64,000 nucleotides of DNA from Nonomuraea glycinis. GTDB lineage: Bacteria; Actinomycetota; Actinomycetes; Streptosporangiales; Streptosporangiaceae. Shown in pieces: positions 1 through 8,717 of this stretch (its first letter is position 1; every line of letters starts with the position of its first letter). A program made the translations under genes and the position numbers. Under the pieces are notes generated by a model. That model worked only from the letters and a program-made list of their open reading frames with translations, did no database searches and was not told the DNA's origin. The stretch spans positions 1-64,000 of the forward strand of contig NZ_BMNK01000002.1 in the NCBI RefSeq assembly GCF_014646515.1. The letters run 5' to 3'.

Positions 1-103
1 CACGCAATTCAACCTTCAGCCGAACCGCTCAGCCGACCACACCTTGATCACGAAAGATCGAGGCTAGCCTCGGATGCTCGCAGAATAGCCATGCCTGGAG
101 TCT

Positions 104-562
104 TTGATAAATCGCACGCTGCCTGTGCTGGATCGTGACCTCAAGCCATGCCCCACCGAGAGCAATGGCCCCATCATTACGAGGTTCTTCATGATCGTCC
201 AGAGGTGTCCGCCACAGGCACCGTTTACTGGACACGCCCCCGAGTGGCGAGGTGGCGGCGACTACGTGTTCACGACCGGCTGGGGTGAGCCCGTCCACCC
301 GGACACACTCAACTCGCTCTTCCCGATCCTCATCAAGCTCTTCAACCAGGCCCACCCGAACAACCGGCTACCTCATGCCAGGCTGCACGACCTCCGCCAT
401 ATCCACGCGACCACGCTGCTCCTGGCCGGCGTGCGGGTCCATGTCGTCGCGGCCCGCCTCGGCCACGCCGACCCCTCGATCGCTCTCAGGGTCTACGCTC
501 ACGTGATCCGCGCGGCGGAAGCCTCGGCCGCCGACGTCTTCGCTCAGGCCATCGACGAGTAG
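104..562 (+). pseudogene. Tyrosine recombinase (integrase) C-terminal fragment
   Basis: Only the C-terminal part of a phage/ICE-type tyrosine integrase is left. Recognisable similarity begins near 250 (DYVFTTGWGEPVHPDT) and includes the catalytic box HDLRH, the LGHAD histidine segment and the tyrosine in RVYAHV. The N-terminal arm-binding and core-binding domains and the first catalytic arginine are absent, and the 50 or so residues before 250 look unrelated to integrases. The fragment ends normally at TAG. It is therefore a truncated remnant of an excised or decayed element. The last codons recur at 3550-3577, which marks a second relic of a sister integrase. Confidence 0.75.
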
Positions 563-616
563 CGGGAACCACGCTGTTAGCAACGCCGTTAGCAAGATCA
601 CTCGTCGGGATACTCC

Positions 617-883
617 TCAGGGCAAGGGGGGACGGACATGGGGAAGGTCCTGTCGACGACTCGCACCGGACTCGGCGAAGTTCCGCCGCCCCTGCGTAGG
701 GCTCAGCTCGTAGTTCGGGCCTCCACGGACTTCGTCGGCGTCATGGTCGTCCTGTCCATCGTCTTCCCAGTAACAAACTGGACAGATCTCGTAGCCACCT
801 CGCACGTTAAGAGTGAGGAAACCGCAGCAAGGGCATGGATACGGCTTATCTCTCTTGGAGCGGTGAACGGACACGAACTCCAC
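617..883 (-). CDS. CPCC family cysteine-rich protein
   Basis: An 88-residue protein with the CPCC-family signature: YPCPCCGFLT near residue 15, then GGYEICPVCYWEDDGQDD and a GGPNYELS stretch. The two CxxC pairs look like a zinc knuckle. Proteins of this family are small and soluble, and their function is unknown; they are common in accessory and contact-dependent-system neighbourhoods. The gene lies alone between the integrase fragment and a region of decay. The C-terminus (residues 72 onward, SGASRRQDLPHVRPPLP) is less typical and may have been altered by rearrangement. Confidence 0.75.
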   Translation of the reverse strand: MEFVSVHRSKRDKPYPCPCCGFLTLNVRGGYEICPVCYWEDDGQDDHDADEVRGGPNYELSPTQGRRNFAESGASRRQDLPHVRPPLP

Positions 884-1160
884 CCGGACACCGTAACGTC
901 CGCGCTCGCCGGCCTAAAGGCACCCACAACGACCATCTCCGTACGAGTCAACGGCACGTCCCAGGTCGGCGGACTCGTGCCCTGGTCGGGCCCTACACGC
1001 GGGTCGGTGGTGGGTGATCGTTTAAGGTGATGTTGCTGTACGGCGCTGCTGTGTCGATCAGCGCGGTGAGCTGGGATTACGGTTGCGAGCGACTCGCGGC
1101 ATTTCTAATTGGACTCGGCGCTCTCATGAGCAGTGCCGAAACAGGGAAGAAGGCCGCTTC

Positions 1161-1217
1161 ATGGCGATCCCCAAGAAGGGATCACGGCTCATCATCGTGG
1201 ACGCCTTTCGATCATGA
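1161..1217 (+). pseudogene. Remnant of a small conserved actinobacterial protein (MAIPKKGSR start)
   Basis: Reading from ATG at 1161 gives MAIPKKGSRLIIVDA, which resembles the opening residues of a small actinobacterial hypothetical family I recall as MAIPKKGSR-I-VDG-YRWRVR. The frame then runs into a TGA after 18 residues, with none of the usual following sequence. The rest of 884-1339, about 450 bp between the CPCC gene and the sigma-partner gene, shows no other gene. I read this as the stub of a deleted gene. Confidence 0.35.
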
Positions 1218-1339
1218 GCCGGGACCACAGCCACCACGGTCGGCACCTATCTCCTGAACTGGATAGAAAAACGTTCCCTTTGCCAGTCGCTCGCCCCGGC
1301 GGATCACGTGGCGCCTGCCGTACTCTCGCCCAGCGAGGG

Positions 1340-2020
1340 TCAGCTACCGGGCGGCGGGTATGCCCCGGGGTTCGTCCTGGGGTCGGGCATCTTGCTCCAG
1401 GACGGGTCGTCGACGACCTTGCAAGGCTTGACCGGGCCGGTGACGAGGTAGCCGCTGAACTGCCACAGGGCTCTGGGCTTCTCCGGGCCCGAGGTCTGGT
1501 CCTCGTTCTCGGTGAACTCCATGACGGCTGTCTGCCCCGGCTTGATGTGCTGCGGGCTGATCCGCACCTCGCCACCGCCCATCCTGAATGCCTTGCCGTT
1601 CGGCGAGCTGTCGATGGCTTCCCTGATCCTCTTCCGGACCTCGGGATCCTTGCTGTTGAGCTCCTCCTTGGAGAACGAGGGGCCGGCGTCGGTGTGGCCG
1701 CGGTCGGGGGCACACCGGGTGCCGGGCTTGACGTAGGAGACGTCGGCGGTCAGGCCGAGTGCCGCCAGGTCCTTCTCCACCTGGGTGGAGTCCCTGAACT
1801 CGTTGATCTTCAGGGTGATCGTGCCGTCGGTGTTCTTGGTGACCGCATAGGCCGGGGTCCCTGACCCGTTCAGGAACGGCACCGCGACGGCCGCCGCCGC
1901 CGCGATCCCGGCCACCGCCGCTCCGGCGAGCAGGCGCCGCCTGACGAGCAGGCGCCGAGCCTTGTTCCGGGCGACGATCTCGGCTTTGAGTTCCATCAGC
2001 ACGTGCTCCTTGAATTTCAT
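1340..2020 (-). CDS. Membrane-anchored protein paired with an ECF sigma factor
   Basis: A 226-residue protein with a basic cytosolic start, one membrane span at about residues 29-49 (ALAGAAVAGIAAAAAVAVPF-like) and an extracytoplasmic domain of about 170 residues with no motif I recognise. The start ATG overlaps the stop of the sigma factor gene (ATGA, 2017-2020), so the two are co-translated. Such partners of ECF sigma factors often act as signal sensors or anti-sigma factors, but no zinc anti-sigma motif (HxxxCxxC) is present, so an anti-sigma role is inference from position alone. Confidence 0.6.
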   Translation of the reverse strand: MKFKEHVLMELKAEIVARNKARRLLVRRRLLAGAAVAGIAAAAAVAVPFLNGSGTPAYAVTKNTDGTITLKINEFRDSTQVEKDLAALGLTADVSYVKPGTRCAPDRGHTDAGPSFSKEELNSKDPEVRKRIREAIDSSPNGKAFRMGGGEVRISPQHIKPGQTAVMEFTENEDQTSGPEKPRALWQFSGYLVTGPVKPCKVVDDPSWSKMPDPRTNPGAYPPPGS

Positions 2021-2577
2021 CGCATTCCTTCCATGACGAAGGGAGCTATCCCCGGCACGTTCCTGAGCGCGCGGCGGGCGCGGTGCAGCCTGGCCCTGGC
2101 GGCCCCCTGCCGGATGCCCAGAGCGATGGCCGCCTCGCTGATCGTGAGCTGGTCGATGACGACCAGTTCGAGCATCGCGCGATCACCGTCTGGTAGTCCG
2201 GCCATGGCCTGGAAGGCCCGCCTGGCCACGCTCTCCGCGTCGATCCGCTCTTCGAGCTGGGCGACGTCGTCGGAGTCGAGCGGCCTTCGTCCGCCTACGC
2301 GATCGGCCAGCTTCGTCTCCTTGAACGCCCGCCGCCGCTCGGCCGAGAGGGTGTTGCGAGCCACGCCGTACAACCACGCGATTTCGCTACCAAGTCCGGG
2401 CCGGTAGGTGTGGGCGGAGTCGAGCACCGCGACGAAAACCTCCGCCACCAGGTCGGCGACCGTGTTCGGATCATCGACCCTGCGGGCGAGGAACCACGTG
2501 ATCGCGTCGACGTGGCGCCGGTAGAAGGCTTCGAAAGCCTCCGGGTCCGTAGCGATGTTCGCCTGTCTGCGACGCAC
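2017..2577 (-). CDS. ECF RNA polymerase sigma factor
   Basis: A 186-residue sigma-70-family protein. Region 2 covers about residues 12-80 (FEAFYRRHVDAITWFLARR, then AWLYGVARNTLSAERRR) and region 4 covers about residues 120-175 (LPDGDRAMLELVVIDQLTISEAAIALGI with the helix-turn-helix QGAARARLHRARRAL). The start is GTG, placed by an AAGGGAG ribosome site about 10 bases upstream. It forms a two-gene operon with the membrane protein encoded just downstream. The gene faces a decayed regulator on the other strand. Confidence 0.85.
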   Translation of the reverse strand: MRRRQANIATDPEAFEAFYRRHVDAITWFLARRVDDPNTVADLVAEVFVAVLDSAHTYRPGLGSEIAWLYGVARNTLSAERRRAFKETKLADRVGGRRPLDSDDVAQLEERIDAESVARRAFQAMAGLPDGDRAMLELVVIDQLTISEAAIALGIRQGAARARLHRARRALRNVPGIAPFVMEGMR

Positions 2578-2582
2578 CGGCC

Positions 2583-3498
2583 GTGCTCCCTTCGTCGATT
2601 ACACCCCTTCTTGGTCAGCGGCCGGGAAAACGTTATGAGAGTGAACAGATGGGGCCAAATGTTTCCGCTGGGAGGCGGTCGAACGACGAGTTGGCCGATC
2701 TGCTGCGCGGTCTGGTGCCCACGCTGGAGAACGCCGTCCGCTCAGCCCCGGCCGAACACCAGCCCGAGCTGTTCGAACTGCTGGCCACCACCTACCAGGC
2801 CTGCTCGGCGCCACTGGCCAATCTCGGCGAGCCGGAAGCCGCGCGGATCGCCGCCGACCGGGCCATCGGCGCGGCCGAGCGCGCGGGCGACCCGTTGATG
2901 ATGGCGGCCGACGCCTTCCAGCTCGGCTTCGTCTTTCTGGGCGCGCCTGTTCGATCAGGCTGAGGAGACCACCCGCACCGCTTCGGAGGCGCTGTGGTTC
3001 CTGGCCGATCAGGGCAAGCCGGAGGCGATGTCGCTGTGGGGCGGTCTCACCCTGCAACGCGCCGTCGCCGCCTCCCGGCTCAACTAGGCCGACACCGCCT
3101 ATGACCACCTGGCGAAGGCCCGCGAGATGGCCGAGGGTGTCGGCGACGGACGCAACGACTACAACACCGAGTTCGGATCGGCCAACGTCGCGCTCCACGA
3201 AGTAGCCGTCGCCGTGGAGCTGGGCGACGCCGGGCACGCACTACGAGTGGGAACCGCGGTGGACACCTCGACGCTCTCGGCTGAGCGACGTGCCCGGCTG
3301 TGTGTCGATCTCGCCCGCGCACACACCCAGCGTCGTCAGATCGACGACGCGGTTGCCGCGCTGCTGGAGGCCGAGACCATCACCCCGGAACAGATCCGTA
3401 ACCACCGGATCGTACGCCGGCTCGCCTCAGACCTGCTCTCCATGCAGGATCCCGCCTCGTCTGAGCTGCGAGGATTGTCCGAACGAGTGGGGACGTAG
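2583..3498 (+). pseudogene. Frameshifted TPR-containing transcriptional regulator
   Basis: Three reading-frame blocks together resemble the C-terminal TPR half of actinobacterial XRE/TPR regulators: LADLLRGLVPTLENAVRSAPAEHQPELFELL in the first, LFDQAEETTRTASEALWFLA after a frameshift near 2940, and ADTAYDHLAKAREMAEGVG after an in-frame TAG at 3085-3087. The last block runs to RGLSERVGT at 3498. The N-terminal DNA-binding domain is missing. At least three lesions (5' truncation, frameshift, stop) make this a clear pseudogene in the same decayed zone as the integrase fragment. Confidence 0.75.
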
Positions 3499-3549
3499 AA
3501 AAAGTGGCCGACGAACACCACACCGCCCACGGCAAGCCCATCACCCGCT

Positions 3550-3583
3550 GACGTCTTCGCTCAGGCGATCGACGAGTCTTGAC
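3550..3583 (+). pseudogene. Second relic of an integrase 3' end
   Basis: Bases 3550-3577 match 533-560, the last codons of the integrase fragment, at 27 of 28 positions. Read in the same frame they give ADVFAQAIDES and end at TGA (3581-3583). No other integrase sequence precedes it. The two copies are in direct orientation 3.0 kb apart and bracket the degenerate zone. Confidence 0.65.
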
Positions 3584-3683
3584 GTCTACGTGTGGGTTCC
3601 AGAGCGTAGCTCCGAGGTCTTCGGACAATTCATCGACAGCTACGCGTGTTGCCGCCACGACATGTGTGCCGTGGCGGACGTCG

Positions 3684-4331
3684 TCATGGGGTGAGGAGGG
3701 CGAGGCGCCCGGCGTACTGGTCGAGCATGCTGTCGTGCGATGGCCACGGGAAGTCGGCCGAGGAGTGCAGCAGGGTGACGTAGCCGTGCAGCGCCGTCCA
3801 CAGGAGGGTCGCGTCGTACTGCGGGTCGGTGCTGGTCGATGTGCCGGCCTCGACGCAGGCGGCGACGGCGTGGACGAGCAGGCCGAAGGCGTGGGCGCCG
3901 GGCATGGTGTCGACCGACTTCGGGGCCAGCAGGCCGGATTCCACCTGGCGGAGGAGGGACACCTTCTCCTGGCTGAATAGCAGGCCGTAGAGCTGGGGAT
4001 TGGCCACGGCGAAGGACGCGTACCCGCGGCACAGCGCGCGCAGTCTGGCCACCGGGTCGTCGTGTTCGGCTCGTGTGTCTTCGAGGGTTGAGTGCAGCTT
4101 GTCGAAGGCCCGGTCGACCACGGCGGCCATGACGGCGTCGAGGTTGGCGAAGTGGAGGTAGATCGAGGGCGCCGTGATCCCGGCTTCGCGCGCCACGCCC
4201 CGCAGGGTGATGCCGGACGGGTCGGAGGTGGCCTCCACGAGGCGGAGGGCGGCCCCAACGATCTCTTCGGCCAGCACGCCGCCTGCGCCTCGCGGATTGG
4301 GCTTGCGCTGCTGGCCGGCGATGTGTTCCAT
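3684..4331 (-). CDS. TetR/AcrR family transcriptional regulator
   Basis: A 215-residue repressor. The N-terminal helix-turn-helix spans about residues 20-65 (EEIVGAALRLVEA, then ITLRGVAREAGITAPSIYLHFANLDAVMAAV). The C-terminal ligand domain contains ALCRGYASFAVANPQLYGLLF, typical of the WHG/TetR_C_33-like group. It is divergent from the SRPBCC-like gene at 4509, with a palindrome in between (4374-4385), so autoregulation and control of that gene are likely. The effector is unknown. Confidence 0.85.
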   Translation of the reverse strand: MEHIAGQQRKPNPRGAGGVLAEEIVGAALRLVEATSDPSGITLRGVAREAGITAPSIYLHFANLDAVMAAVVDRAFDKLHSTLEDTRAEHDDPVARLRALCRGYASFAVANPQLYGLLFSQEKVSLLRQVESGLLAPKSVDTMPGAHAFGLLVHAVAACVEAGTSTSTDPQYDATLLWTALHGYVTLLHSSADFPWPSHDSMLDQYAGRLALLTP

Positions 4332-4372
4332 GCTCGTACTTTACATGTGTTTTTCTTGCCGGTACTGTTCGC

Positions 4373-4386
4373 CTAACGGTCGTTTA
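4373..4386. promoter_or_regulatory. Candidate TetR operator
   Basis: The sequence TAACGGTCGTTTA contains the dyad AACG-GT-CGTT, the spacing typical of TetR-family sites, and lies 40 bp upstream of the TetR gene start in the divergent gap with the SRPBCC-like gene. Confidence 0.45.
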
Positions 4387-4508
4387 GCGATGCGCTCGGC
4401 GGGCCTGTTCCGCCGTGTCTCGATCATCCGAACAACACGAAGTCCGTCGAATTCGACATGGCGTCGCGCTGTCGGCATGCCCACTTGACGAGAAAAGGCG
4501 GACAAGAC

Positions 4509-5012
4509 ATGAAGCACACCGGAACCGCGGTCCTCGACGCGCCGGCCGACCAGGTCGACCTGGAGAACTGGCTTTTCACGCTGTCCGACGCCGAGTACCA
4601 GGCCTGCGCACGGGGGCATCGCGCCGCGGGGACGTTCGTCCAGAACGGCGTCCGCGGCACGGTCAACGTCGAGGCCATCGGCGGACACCTCATCGTCCAG
4701 CACTACCAGGAGGTGTCCGCCAAGCCGTCCCGAGTGGAGATGCTGTCCAAGCGCAGCCGGGTGTACCTGTTCCACCTCGTCCCGGCGACCATCCAGGTCC
4801 GCTGGACGATGTCGGCGACCGCCCGCGACGCGGAGACCTCCGAGTTCCGCTGCACCGTCGAGCTGACCATGAGCCCCCTGCTGCGAGTCCTCGGCGCCCT
4901 GTCCCTGCTCGGCGTCGCCATCCGCGCCCACACGCTGGAGGAGACGAAGCTCTTCGGCGACGACATCGTCCGGAAGATCGGAACCTCCCGCTCTTCATCA
5001 GCGGGCGCGTAA
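4509..5012 (+). CDS. SRPBCC-like hypothetical protein
   Basis: A 167-residue soluble protein with no confident family. The alternating hydrophobic pattern (GTVNVEAIGGHLIVQHYQE, then RVYLFHLVPATIQVRWTMSA) and the terminal helix HTLEETKLFGDDIVRKI fit an SRPBCC/polyketide-cyclase fold with a C-terminal helix over a ligand pocket. I chose ATG 4509, preceded by an AAAGGCGG ribosome site, over an upstream in-frame ATG at 4458. It is divergent from a TetR gene and is followed 52 bp later by the gene at 5065, so the pair may be one TetR-controlled transcript. Confidence 0.55.
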   Translation: MKHTGTAVLDAPADQVDLENWLFTLSDAEYQACARGHRAAGTFVQNGVRGTVNVEAIGGHLIVQHYQEVSAKPSRVEMLSKRSRVYLFHLVPATIQVRWTMSATARDAETSEFRCTVELTMSPLLRVLGALSLLGVAIRAHTLEETKLFGDDIVRKIGTSRSSSAGA

Positions 5013-5064
5013 CCGCGCAACGAGTGGTGGCCATGCCGCCGGACCGAAGGGAATGGGAATCGTG

Positions 5065-5988
5065 ATGTCGACCGACGTGGCGATGGACATCCGATGGCAC
5101 CGATCCCCTGCTTCCAGGGGACGGATGGTCGGTTCCGCGGCGAGCGCGGCGACGGACGTCGTGGAGGCCGTTCGCGACGATCCCTCGGCCCGGCTGGCGC
5201 TGGCCGCCCGGTTCTATGACAGCGCCACGGGAGGGCGTGCCATCCGGCCGTACCGGCGTGCGGAGTTGGCGTTCATGCGGTGGCAGATCGGCCGCGGCGT
5301 ACTCGACCCGCTCGCCCCCGAGGCAGGGGGAAGCCCGTGGTGGCGCGCAGTCAACGAGGGTTTGCTGCGCGACGCGGTGGAGGCGGAGATCCGACTGCGT
5401 GAGGACGACCGCTCCGCGACTCCCACGCGAGTGGGTCGGTGGATGCGCTTCCTGCGCGACCCCTCTCCGCGGACCTGGTACCGGGCGCACAACTCCAGCA
5501 TCGTTGCCGGCTACCTCGCCCACCGCGACCTGGCCTACCTGGAGAACGCTGCCGAGCGGTTCTTCATGAACGCCGCGCTGCTGCGGGTCCTGTACGCCGA
5601 CTGTCTGGTCTCCGACCCCCGACTCGCCCTGGGGCGTTTCGCCCCGGTAGGCCGCCTGCTCGGAGACCCGCGGCGCCACGCCACCGACGTGTTCTTGGCC
5701 CTGCGCAACATCCTGCCCGCGCGGTACCCGCTTGATGATGTCGATCTCGTCGACCTGCTCGAGGCCGAGAACCACCTGGGCCACTTGCTCGACTACGGGG
5801 TGATCCTGCCGCGTGCTCGCCAGTTGTACGAGCACGCCGCGTGCGACCTCGGCCAGCCCGCCTTGCTCGATTTGATCCACGGTGACCATCCCGCGTACGC
5901 GTGGTCGCGGGATGACGACCAGGTCTGGGGCAGTCGTCGAGCACGACGGACCCGGCGTGTGCTGGGAACGTGGACCTCGATGTCGTAA
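5065..5988 (+). CDS. Hypothetical protein
   Basis: A 307-residue, arginine-rich, apparently soluble and mostly helical protein. I do not recognise a family. Notable segments are ALAARFYDSATGGRAIRPYRRAELAFMRWQI and the C-terminal ENHLGHLLDYGVILPRARQLYEHA. ATG 5065 is preferred because GGGAA lies five bases upstream; ATG 5053 and GTG 5062 are alternatives. There is no signal peptide or membrane span. It sits downstream of the SRPBCC-like gene and probably shares its promoter. Confidence 0.55.
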   Translation: MSTDVAMDIRWHRSPASRGRMVGSAASAATDVVEAVRDDPSARLALAARFYDSATGGRAIRPYRRAELAFMRWQIGRGVLDPLAPEAGGSPWWRAVNEGLLRDAVEAEIRLREDDRSATPTRVGRWMRFLRDPSPRTWYRAHNSSIVAGYLAHRDLAYLENAAERFFMNAALLRVLYADCLVSDPRLALGRFAPVGRLLGDPRRHATDVFLALRNILPARYPLDDVDLVDLLEAENHLGHLLDYGVILPRARQLYEHAACDLGQPALLDLIHGDHPAYAWSRDDDQVWGSRRARRTRRVLGTWTSMS

Positions 5989-6071
5989 TCGTGAACGCGG
6001 CTTGGTCGATCAGCCTGCCGGGACACCGGATTGCCTTGTGCTCGTGTGCGTGCCGCGTGATGGGAAAACGG

Positions 6072-6662
6072 TCATGTGTCGGTAGTCGGCTCTCCTGTCT
6101 GGATGCGGTGCACCAAGCCGTCCAGGAGAAGGCCCAGGCCTGACTCGAACGCGGAGTCGTGATCAATCCGAGGCAGGTCGGTCGGTAGATCCGAGCTGTC
6201 GTCCAGGCCGGGGTCCGCCTGCTCCTCCAGGACGCTGCCGAGCGTGAAGCGACTGGTGGCCAGCATCGCCATCACCGCCTCCCGCTCGGGCACGCCGGAG
6301 GTGACGAGGAACTCGAACTTGTGGCGAAGCCGCTCGAGGTCCCCGGTCGGGGTGCTGCCGGCGTGGAGTCGTGCGCCGTCCCGGCGCATCAGCAGCGTGT
6401 GCCTGAAGCTGCGGGTGTTCTCCAGGAACCACGTGCGCCAGTCGTCATCGGGCGTCGGCAGCGGTTGCGTCGCATGAGGTGCCATGGCCGCCTCCGCCAT
6501 GGCGGCGAGGAGATCTTTTTTGGTGCGGAAGTACCAGTAGAGCGACGGCTGCTCGACACCCAGCCGCTTGGCCAGTCGCCTCGTGCTGACGGCGTCCAGG
6601 CCGACCTCGTCGAGCAGGCCGAGCGCCTCGGCGATGACGATCTCCCGGTTCATCTTGGTCAT
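6072..6662 (-). CDS. TetR family repressor (tetracycline-repressor class)
   Basis: A 196-residue regulator. The DNA-binding domain (residues 5-50, IVIAEALGLLDEVGLDAVSTRRLAKRLGVEQPSLYWYFRTKKDLL) is close to the classical TetR class, with the LGVEQPxLYWYF recognition helix. The C-terminal half fits TetR_C_1. It is divergent from a TetX-like monooxygenase, the arrangement of repressor and drug-inactivating enzyme. The gap holds tetO-like palindromes (6669-6713), so it very probably represses both itself and the monooxygenase. Confidence 0.88.
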   Translation of the reverse strand: MTKMNREIVIAEALGLLDEVGLDAVSTRRLAKRLGVEQPSLYWYFRTKKDLLAAMAEAAMAPHATQPLPTPDDDWRTWFLENTRSFRHTLLMRRDGARLHAGSTPTGDLERLRHKFEFLVTSGVPEREAVMAMLATSRFTLGSVLEEQADPGLDDSSDLPTDLPRIDHDSAFESGLGLLLDGLVHRIQTGEPTTDT

Positions 6663-6668
6663 GTTGAC

Positions 6669-6713
6669 AATCTATCGCCGATAGATCACATTAAAATCAT
6701 TCACCGATAGATT
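6669..6713. promoter_or_regulatory. Tandem tetO-like operators
   Basis: TCTATCGCCGATAGA at 6671-6685 is a perfect dyad with the TCTATC/GATAGA halves of classical tetO. A second, imperfect copy with the half-site CCGATAGATT lies at 6695-6713. Both sit between the TetR gene (start 6662) and the monooxygenase (start 6728), where bound repressor would block both promoters. Confidence 0.8.
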
Positions 6714-6727
6714 TTTGGAAGGTAGTC

Positions 6728-8005
6728 ATGGCGAAGAGATCACGCACCCAGCCCCTACGGATCCTCGTCGCCGGCGGCGGGGTCGCTGGGCAGGCTCTGG
6801 CCTTCTGGCTCACGCGGGGCGGTCATCAAGTGACCGTCGTCGAACGCTTCCCGGCGCTACGGGCAACCGGGGCGCAGGTCGACCTCCGAGGCCAAGGCAT
6901 CGAGGCCGTCAAACGGATGGGACTCCTCGACGCCGTCCGCAGCAAACTCGTCGATGAGGCAGGGGTCGCCTTCATCGACGCCAACGGCAAGGCCAAAGCG
7001 ACGATCATGGCCAACACCTCCGGAAAGGGCAGGCAGACCCTCACATCCGAGTACGAGATCATGCGCGGAGACCTGGTCCGCATCCTGAACTACGCGACGG
7101 AGAAGGACACCGACTACGTCTTCGGCAAGAGCGTCGACAACTTCGAGCAGGACGAACACGAGGTCACCGCTTATTTCTCCGACGGATCCTCCGGCGAATT
7201 CGACCTCCTGGTCGGCGCGGACGGGCAGGGATCACGCATCCGGCGGTCGATCCTCGCGGAGGGCTCGGACCCCTACTGGCGCGTCGGGATCCATATGGCG
7301 TACTGGTTCGTCCCGCGCATCGCGTCCGACGGCAACATCCGGGACACCTACATGGTTCCGGGTGGTCGCCAGATCATGCGCCGCAGCCACAACCCGACCG
7401 AGACGCAGGCGTACTTCGTGATGCGGGAGGAGTCGGAGGAAGCATCGGCGATCCATGACGCCCCCATTGAGCGGCAGCAGGCGTTCTGGGCCGACAGGTT
7501 CCGCGACGCCGGGTGGCAGGTCGATCGCTTCATCGACGGCATGGGCACCAGCCCGTTCTTCTACTCCCAGGAAATCGTCCAGGTGCGCACCGACACCTGG
7601 TCCCAGGGCCGCGTGGTCCTGGCCGGCGACGCAGCACACTGCGCTTCCCCCTACAGCGGCATGGGCATCTCCGGCGGCCTGGTCGGCGCCCACGTCCTGG
7701 CGGGTGAGATCAACCGGCACGCGGACGATCTGCCGACTGCTCTGGCGAACTACGACAGGGTGCTGCGGCCCTTCGTCAACGAGATCCAGGACCAAGTGAA
7801 TCCGCGTCTCCTGCGCCTGGTCATGCCGACGACCCAACTTGCGATCGACGCCTTCCAGGCCGCCACCGCGCTGGCCGGCTTCTTGCATGTCCCCGACATC
7901 GCCGCACGCTTCGCCAAGGAAGACCGCGGGGGCAGTTGGCAACTCCCCGACAACCCGGCACCGCTCGATGCCGCTGGACAACCCGCCGGAACGGAAATCC
8001 CGTAA
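6728..8005 (+). CDS. FAD-dependent monooxygenase, TetX-like
   Basis: A 425-residue group A flavoprotein monooxygenase. The FAD dinucleotide motif is near the start (ILVAGGGVAGQALAFWL), the DG motif is LLVGADGQGSRIRRS near residue 165, and the GD motif is VLAGDAAHCASPYSGMGISGG near residue 297. These enzymes hydroxylate aromatic or polyketide substrates with NAD(P)H and O2; close relatives include tetracycline-inactivating TetX. Here the substrate is unknown. The start has a GGAAGG ribosome site. Control by the divergent TetR is strongly suggested by the operators in between. Confidence 0.88.
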   Translation: MAKRSRTQPLRILVAGGGVAGQALAFWLTRGGHQVTVVERFPALRATGAQVDLRGQGIEAVKRMGLLDAVRSKLVDEAGVAFIDANGKAKATIMANTSGKGRQTLTSEYEIMRGDLVRILNYATEKDTDYVFGKSVDNFEQDEHEVTAYFSDGSSGEFDLLVGADGQGSRIRRSILAEGSDPYWRVGIHMAYWFVPRIASDGNIRDTYMVPGGRQIMRRSHNPTETQAYFVMREESEEASAIHDAPIERQQAFWADRFRDAGWQVDRFIDGMGTSPFFYSQEIVQVRTDTWSQGRVVLAGDAAHCASPYSGMGISGGLVGAHVLAGEINRHADDLPTALANYDRVLRPFVNEIQDQVNPRLLRLVMPTTQLAIDAFQAATALAGFLHVPDIAARFAKEDRGGSWQLPDNPAPLDAAGQPAGTEIP

Positions 8006-8525
8006 ACCGTCGTGACCCAGGCTTGAGCCAGCTCCGCGAAAGTGCGTCTGCACGCTCGAACAGTTCGCTGTCCCGCACGGACACACATACGCAGACGTGA
8101 ACGCGAGCTGCACGCCGTGCTTGTCGCGGCGGCGAATAGCGTTCCCGCCACCGTGGTGATGCTAGGGGCAATACCACTTCGCTTGTGTCCGCCAGGGCTG
8201 TGGCCTGCCGGTTTGCCGTCTTGGGTGTCACTGTCCACGATCGGCAGGTCCATGATGTCCCCGAGACGTCACAGCAGATCGGCACCGGTGTCCGCGGCCT
8301 GATACCACAGTGCGAAACCGTAAAACAGCTGGTCGCAGATCAACATCATCCCCGGCTCAACCAACGTGACCAGCTGCCGCCGTCATCCTTGCACCGCCTT
8401 CCGAACGAATTGAGGCCGAAGTCATGAAAATGACACGCACCACTGACGTCCAGACGACGCCCAGGTGGCCGTCCTGTCCGGTTGACACCGCGCTTCGGTC
8501 CGACCCACAGATCGTTTCTACGTGA
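8006..8525. other. Gene-poor spacer with a transposase relic
   Basis: About 520 bp between the monooxygenase and the integrase. The only recognisable content is the transposase relic at 8221-8376. Several open frames are present but none resembles a known protein or has a convincing ribosome site. Confidence 0.5.
8221..8376 (-). mobile_element. IS4-type transposase relic
   Basis: The minus strand reads LVTLVEPGMMLICDQLFYGF, then ALWYQAADTGADLL, a stop (TGA, 8269-8271) and RLGDIMDLPIVDSD. This resembles the internal catalytic region of IS4-family transposases (GMLLLADRNFYSFALW, then TGADLLWRV), with the tryptophan codon of the LLWR segment mutated to a stop. Both flanks are lost, no terminal inverted repeats were found, and frames beyond the block contain stops. 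Confidence 0.55.
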
Positions 8526-8717
8526 CTACCGATCCCAGAAAAGGCGAGTAAGCGAGGTATTACGCTTCGACCTCAGGAGCCTCATCCATCTTTTCTGCAG
8601 GGACACCAGGCCATTGCTCCCGAGGGCAAGAGGACCCGCAAGTGGGCGTACGGCAAGACCCGCGAAAAGACTCACGAGAAATGGCTCAGCCTCCACGAGC
8701 AGTCCCGCAAAGGGCCG

